Shown here piece after piece: positions 60,190 to 64,000 of a stretch of DNA of 64,000 nucleotides. The stretch's first letter is position 1. Every line of letters starts with the position of its first letter. Made by a program: the position numbers and the translations under genes. This DNA comes from Solenopsis invicta (lineage: Eukaryota; Arthropoda; Insecta; Hymenoptera; Formicidae): contig NC_052677.1 in the NCBI RefSeq assembly GCF_016802725.1, forward strand, positions 14,868,329 through 14,932,328, written 5' to 3'. The notes below the pieces were generated by a model. That model searched no databases. It saw only the letters and a program-made list of their open reading frames with translations, and was not told where the DNA came from.

Positions 60190-60360
60190 GGGATCAAAAG
60201 AGATCTGAGAAATCTGAGAAGATCTAAGGAATTGTTGAAATACAGAGAATCTCAAAGACGTAAAAATCAACTTCAGAAATCTCTGATCTCTCTTTCTTTT
60301 TCTCTCTTTGCGGATAATGATCTCTAAAAATCTAACAATCTATAAAGATCTAAAGTAACT
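60190..60360 (+). repeat. Degenerate AGATCTGA repeat tract
   Basis: Variants of GATCT recur about every 10-20 bases (GGATCTG, AGATCTGAG, AAATCTGAG, AGATCTAAG, AAATCTCTGATCTC, AATGATCTC, AAAGATCTAAAG). The tract ends just before the promoter-like sequence at 60.4 kb. It is a decayed short tandem repeat by appearance. Confidence 0.55.
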
Positions 60361-60413
60361 CTAAGGGTCTTTTCACACCGACCGACTACTTTAAGCTTAG
60401 GTGTCTATTAAGC

Positions 60414-60436
60414 ATTGAAGTGCCTAACACTTCAAT
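60414..60436. repeat. Perfect 9-bp stem hairpin upstream of TATA box
   Basis: ATTGAAGTG-CCTAA-CACTTCAAT. It ends 19 bases before the TATA box and could be a dimeric factor site or part of an inverted-repeat element. Confidence 0.7.
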
Positions 60437-60454
60437 CTCAGTGAGCTTGCGGCC

Positions 60455-60489
60455 TATAAAAGCTTATTAAGGCGGGACCGTAGTCAGTT
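60455..60489 (+). promoter_or_regulatory. Core promoter: TATAAAAG plus TCAGTT initiator
   Basis: TATAAAAG at 60455-60462 and TCAGTT at 60484-60489 place the initiator A at 60486, with the TATA T at -31. This is the canonical arthropod arrangement (Inr consensus TCAKTY). The downstream promoter element position (+28 to +33, GGTGAC) matches poorly. The adjoining sequence (TTTTCACACCGACC at 60370, TTAAGCTTAGG at 60391) resembles ends of inverted-repeat elements, so the promoter may belong to a mobile-element relic. Confidence 0.45.
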
Positions 60490-60510
60490 TAGTTAGAACT
60501 AAAGCACTCC

Positions 60511-60603
60511 ATGGTGACCGCGCTTACTTTCTCATCTGCGATGCCTTTGGTGACTTTTTTTTTATTAGACTCTTTCAAAAGAATTATTTTGAATTATAAG
60601 TGA
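60511..60603 (+). CDS. Candidate 30-residue micropeptide or first exon
   Basis: ATG at 60511 lies 25 bases after the predicted start site and has good context (CACTCCATGG). The frame runs 30 codons to TGA at 60601-60603. It has a hydrophobic central segment (LTFSSAMPLVTFFLL) followed by a short basic tail, so it resembles a signal or membrane anchor peptide. It could also be the first exon of a larger gene, but only weak GTGACT donor-like sequence is present. No family was recognised. Confidence 0.25.
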   Translation: MVTALTFSSAMPLVTFFLLDSFKRIILNYK

Positions 60604-61639
60604 TTGAAAAAAAGCTTTCGGTAAATTTCTGTCTTGTTTAAAAATTGTTTTAAATCTTTCACTATTACAATACAGTACACATTCTCTGATCGGTTTAAAA
60701 TCAAATTTTTCTTGATTATTTTTTTGGCAGAGCAGACTTTTTCATAACTTTTTAATATTGGATAATGAGAATTTTTATAATTAAGTTTTAAAATAGAATT
60801 CTACTAATCTATCTATTGCACCGTGTTGCCTTCAAACCACAAAATGAGAATACGTGCTTGGAGAGCGTGCTTTATAAACGATATCTGACATTTTAGACAT
60901 TCTTCCTGTAATACGCAAAAATACGAACATATTATTTTCCGCAGAAAACATACATCCATATTTTGTTGTTTTGGATAAAAATTTGCAGATATTCGCAATG
61001 CCTCCCATTCTCGACGAATCGCATTGAGAGGGAATTAAAGTGAGGTCTATTTAATATTAACCGAGGAAAAAGAGGATTTCATTACTACATTATTCGCATT
61101 TCTCAAGTTTAATTAGTAGAAACCCTTTATGTTCTCTCGCTCTTATAATTTAAAAACTTATATTGCTTGCGTATTAATCTTTCGAGGTCAAATCAAACGT
61201 CTTAGCTTTGTAATTTTTATTTGCTGGTGAAAGGAAAAATACAGTAGATATTTGTAAAGAATTTAAACCAAATGTGTGTCCAATTTTGTTAAATATCACA
61301 TATTAAAATAACACATGTGATTACTGAAAATTTTCATAATTTTTTTCGATATATTGCTCGCGATTAATTTTGACACAGTAATAATAGATATATAGAGCTA
61401 TAAATAAAATTAAGAATTGACTTTTCTTGCCACATATCATGCGATACGTGCGATTAGATATTAGGAGATGCATGCACTAAATAATGCACACGATTATGTA
61501 TTATATCTGACAGAGTTAGAGTGTTTTTTAAATGTTAAAAACAACGTGCTGTTGAATAAATTCTATGTACGAAGCAGTACAGAATTAAGTACAGAAAAAA
61601 GGACGAAATTTGCAGGACCTCAGGGATGATTTTTGTACG
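60604..61639. other. AT-rich stretch
   Basis: Nothing was recognised. The 61-codon minus frame at 60813-60998 contains four Cys but no known motif. Confidence 0.5.
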
Positions 61640-62060
61640 TTTGTAACGAGAAGGCCAATGGGCGATAATTTCGCCGTGCTGAGATATTATTTTTCGCGTC
61701 GCGACGTCGACGTCGTCGGCGCAAAACGGTGGTGTCGCGCGTGCGAGCTCTCGTGGGGAGCGCGAGGCGCGTAAGCAGTTTTTCGAAATACATTCGTACT
61801 CACCGGCGACGGTAAAACGCTGAGCGAAGATACGTCCGCGCTTTATTATTCGCGCTCCGGAACTAAATTCGCGAAACGAGGATTTACTACGTCATTTCGT
61901 CGCGCGCGAGAACGCCGTATAAAAAGTTAGGCGCCGAAATACGCACCGGCGAAATTCTACGCGCGCACGATACGTCGAGCGTCACGATCCTCATCCTTCT
62001 CCATGTAGATTGCGAAAAGCGCCAATTACCATTGTTCGCTGTAATGAAAATTCCTGGCCG
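61640..62060 (-). promoter_or_regulatory. CpG-rich block with minus-strand donor
   Basis: Dense CG (TCGCGTCGCGACGTCGACGT, and GCGCGCGAGAACGCCG near 61900). On the minus strand GTCGCCG|GTGAGTACG near 61800 is a strong donor at the edge of the block. A minus-strand first exon transcribed from this CpG-rich promoter and spliced leftward is a reasonable reading. The 125-codon minus frame (61887-62264) upstream is not recognised. Confidence 0.35.
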
Positions 62061-62541
62061 ACGACCCTTAAACTGTAATATAGCGGAAAAAATTAAATAA
62101 CTCTTCGTCAGCGATAATAACGACAAGCGCGAAAAGTTTATTAAACTTTTCAATCTTTTAAAACGTGAAACTTTCTTTTCAATAGTTCGTAAATTGAACG
62201 TGATCTTTATCAGATAATTTTTGAGAAATGATTTATATCTAAAGAAAAAGATTATTATTTTCACATTATTCTGTTTTCATAATTTTATTTTTAATAAATG
62301 CAAGAAATTGAGAGAAAAGCAAAAAGGTTTAAAGATCCGAAACGTTTCCAGAGTTTCATATTTCGTATATTCATATCTCGTTTTTAGCTTGACAGCTATT
62401 TCTCTTATGTTAATCTGATTCTTTCTAAGTATGGAATTTATATTATGAGCCATTTCTGTAAATCATATTCCGACTTGATAACATTATAAACTAAAGCCGT
62501 ACGGATTTTTTCATTTTCTAAAAATGTAGCGTCAAAGAAAT
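62061..62541. other. AT-rich stretch
   Basis: Nothing was recognised. The 65-codon plus frame at 62221-62418 is AT driven. Confidence 0.5.
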
Positions 62542-62911
62542 TTTACATTGAAAAAAAATCTGGTTGCTTATTGGAAATCTGGTAAAATCAAACAATATGT
62601 AGGAAAATAGAAACAAAAAATTACCAAATAAGCATAATTAATTCCTTCCTATTTAATATATTAGAATTCTTGACAATGATACCAAATTTATATTTAATTA
62701 GGTCAGAGTTTTTGCAAGAAACGTGTATATTGTAAATATAACTAGAAGTTTTATAAATTTAACTGAAAAACGTTAAACAAATGCTAACCATATTAGTTCA
62801 GTTTTTATAATGTTCTAATTATAAAATAATGATAGAAAATCTACTTTTGGTACCATTAAAATGCATTCACCATCTTGTTAGTGCAATCAAAATATTTTTT
62901 CAGTGTAAATT
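62542..62911. mobile_element. TIR element with TTTACACTGAAAAAA ends
   Basis: TTTACATTGAAAAAAAATCT then GGTTGC at the left matches the minus-strand right end TTTACACTGAAAAAATATTT then TGATTGC. Terminal repeats are about 27 bp and the interior is AT-rich without a coding frame. The ACTGAAAxAAAAAA core resembles the ends of the hairpin at 48741. Confidence 0.65.
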
Positions 62912-63085
62912 GTCAATATGACATAATATTTGATTATTAGAGAAACTTTGCTCTGTCGAGATTTATTCAAATTTACTATTTTTATATATTTTAGTTCCCT
63001 ATTCTCTCTTTCATAAAATGTATAATTTAAAAAATAGTAACTATAAATAGTAAAAATAGTAAAAATTTATTTTTCTTTGTTACAG
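62912..63085. other. AT-rich stretch before exon candidate
   Basis: Ends in a T-rich acceptor tract (TTTTTCTTTGTTACAG). Confidence 0.5.
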
Positions 63086-63132
63086 TGAACATTATGCTTG
63101 TAAAATTGCACGGACCTACTTCAGTCTATTAG
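63086..63132 (+). CDS. Candidate 47-bp exon
   Basis: TTTTTCTTTGTTACAG is an excellent acceptor and TATTAG|GTGAGTCC a good donor. After one leading base the only open frame reads EHYACKIARTYFSLL, leaving G for the next codon (phase 2 in, phase 1 out). The frame starting at base 1 begins with TGA and the frame starting at base 3 ends with TAG. No family was recognised. The phases do not allow a direct join to 49169-49226, so at least one intermediate exon is missing or the two belong to different genes. Confidence 0.4.
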
Positions 63133-63580
63133 GTGAGTCCAAATTTTGATAGATTTTTAATAGATATTGTAACTCACATTTTTTTTTATCAAAAAACAGT
63201 CCACAGCACGATTTTTGAGATTGAAATTATCTCGTTTAAATTTAGCGCACTATTTTTCGCAGATTGGTATTGACAGCATTTTCTCCCGTATAATACATCA
63301 CAAATATTGTTTTTTACATTATTTTGAATATTTATTTTTCTCCAAAATTCATATATTATTATTATTTTAACTTTTCTTTAAAAACAACCTTAATCTACTC
63401 GAATTTAATTAATTTTTTTTTTCTGACAATTGACAAAGTTGCTCCATTTAGGGATACATAATATATTAATATGTCTAATGTAGTACAATAAAAAAAAATT
63501 GATTATAATATCTATTAAACCTTTTATACTTATCCAATAGAATTAAATGTATGTTCATATTATAATATCATTTTTCATAC
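63133..63580. other. AT-rich stretch
   Basis: Nothing was recognised beyond T-rich runs. Confidence 0.5.
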
Positions 63581-63589
63581 GCGCGCGCA

Positions 63590-63622
<33 letters not shown>
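63581..63622 (+). repeat. Compound (GC)n(CA)n microsatellite
   Basis: GCGCGCGC at 63581-63588 is followed by (CA)n from 63591 to 63622. Alternating purine-pyrimidine throughout, so it has Z-DNA potential. Confidence 0.9.
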
Positions 63623-63625
<3 letters not shown>

Positions 63626-64000
63626 TGATATTATCACATAGAAATCCCGAATCTCTTTCTCCCCTAAGTCAACTTTATATCGTAGAGATTACCGGCGAAT
63701 ATTACGCTCATCCCACGTTCTACGATCTAGAGATAAAGTGTTATATTCCACAGATCTGTAAATTTTACAAATCTAAAATTTTTTAACCCTACAGTTTTCA
63801 ACGATTACAAAGTACACGCAGACACATCATTTATCCTTAAATTCCTAAGCACGCAAATAAAAGTGAAAAAAAAATCGTGAATATCGAAGCAAAGTCTAAG
63901 AAACGACAAACCAGGGTTCTTTCAATTCGCGGTATAAATCCTCTCCGCGCTCGATCATCGTGTGAGAAATGTTGCTCTGGTTGCGACGATAAAAAAAAAC
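63623..64000. other. Mixed stretch to window end
   Basis: More balanced than average with a 79-codon frame (63547-63786) that includes the repeat. Nothing was identified. Confidence 0.45.

Noticed and set aside
1..64000. Telomeric TTAGG arrays, CRISPR arrays, rRNA genes, retroviral or retrotransposon coding regions
   Set aside because: Looked for and not seen: no TTAGG tandem array, no regularly spaced identical repeats with unique spacers, no rRNA-like sequence, and no reverse transcriptase, integrase or transposase motifs in any listed frame.

Overview
The window looks like nuclear DNA from an insect, most plausibly a hymenopteran such as an ant. This is inferred from texture: a very AT-rich background broken by compact CpG-rich segments with no CpG depletion, many short palindromic inverted-repeat elements, and arthropod-type core promoter and splice signals. 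No bacterial, viral or organellar gene organisation is visible. I recognise no complete protein-coding gene, no rRNA and no intact tRNA. The longest open frames (159, 152, 134 and 127 codons) lie in GC-rich, purine-rich or AT-rich simple sequence and match no family I know.

The simplest reading is intergenic or large-intron sequence. A few short segments carry paired splice signals and could be exons of one or more long-intron genes. On the + strand these are 49169-49226 (58 bp, open frame, AAG|GTAAGT donor), 63086-63132 (47 bp), 39590-39721 and 19442-19790 (no open frame across it). On the - strand they are 31526-31594 (69 bp) and 36431-36451 (21 bp). They cannot be joined into one reading frame, so the gene model is unresolved. 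A TATA box and TCAGTT initiator at the correct spacing sit at 60455-60489, ahead of a 30-codon open frame.

The best supported content is repeats. Region by region: 258-654 is a near-complete palindrome of about 400 bp. Two copies of one hairpin element lie at 8631-8835 and 11536-11733. A TIR element with tRNA-like Pol III boxes is at 11064-11196, and another TIR element at 11873-12125. An 85-95 bp dispersed repeat occurs at 11749 and 42980. A 107-nt precursor-like hairpin is at 27370-27476. A diverged tandem duplication of about 199 bp is at 35551-35945. From 38.5 to 50 kb there is a cluster of hairpin elements (38534, 41112, 44657, 44867, 46676, 48741, 49531). Interleaved with them are three diverged copies of a 0.3-0.5 kb segment (45458, 47139, 48423), just upstream of the 49169 exon candidate.

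CpG-rich segments at about 3.96-4.15, 9.2, 12.9-13.3, 29.0-29.5, 37.2-37.7, 39.7-40.6, 45.3-45.9, 51.8-52.5, 54.4-54.8, 56.9-57.2, 58.0-58.4 and 61.6-62.1 kb are the likeliest promoters, first exons or enhancers. Between them the sequence is AT-rich with microsatellites and nothing I can name.
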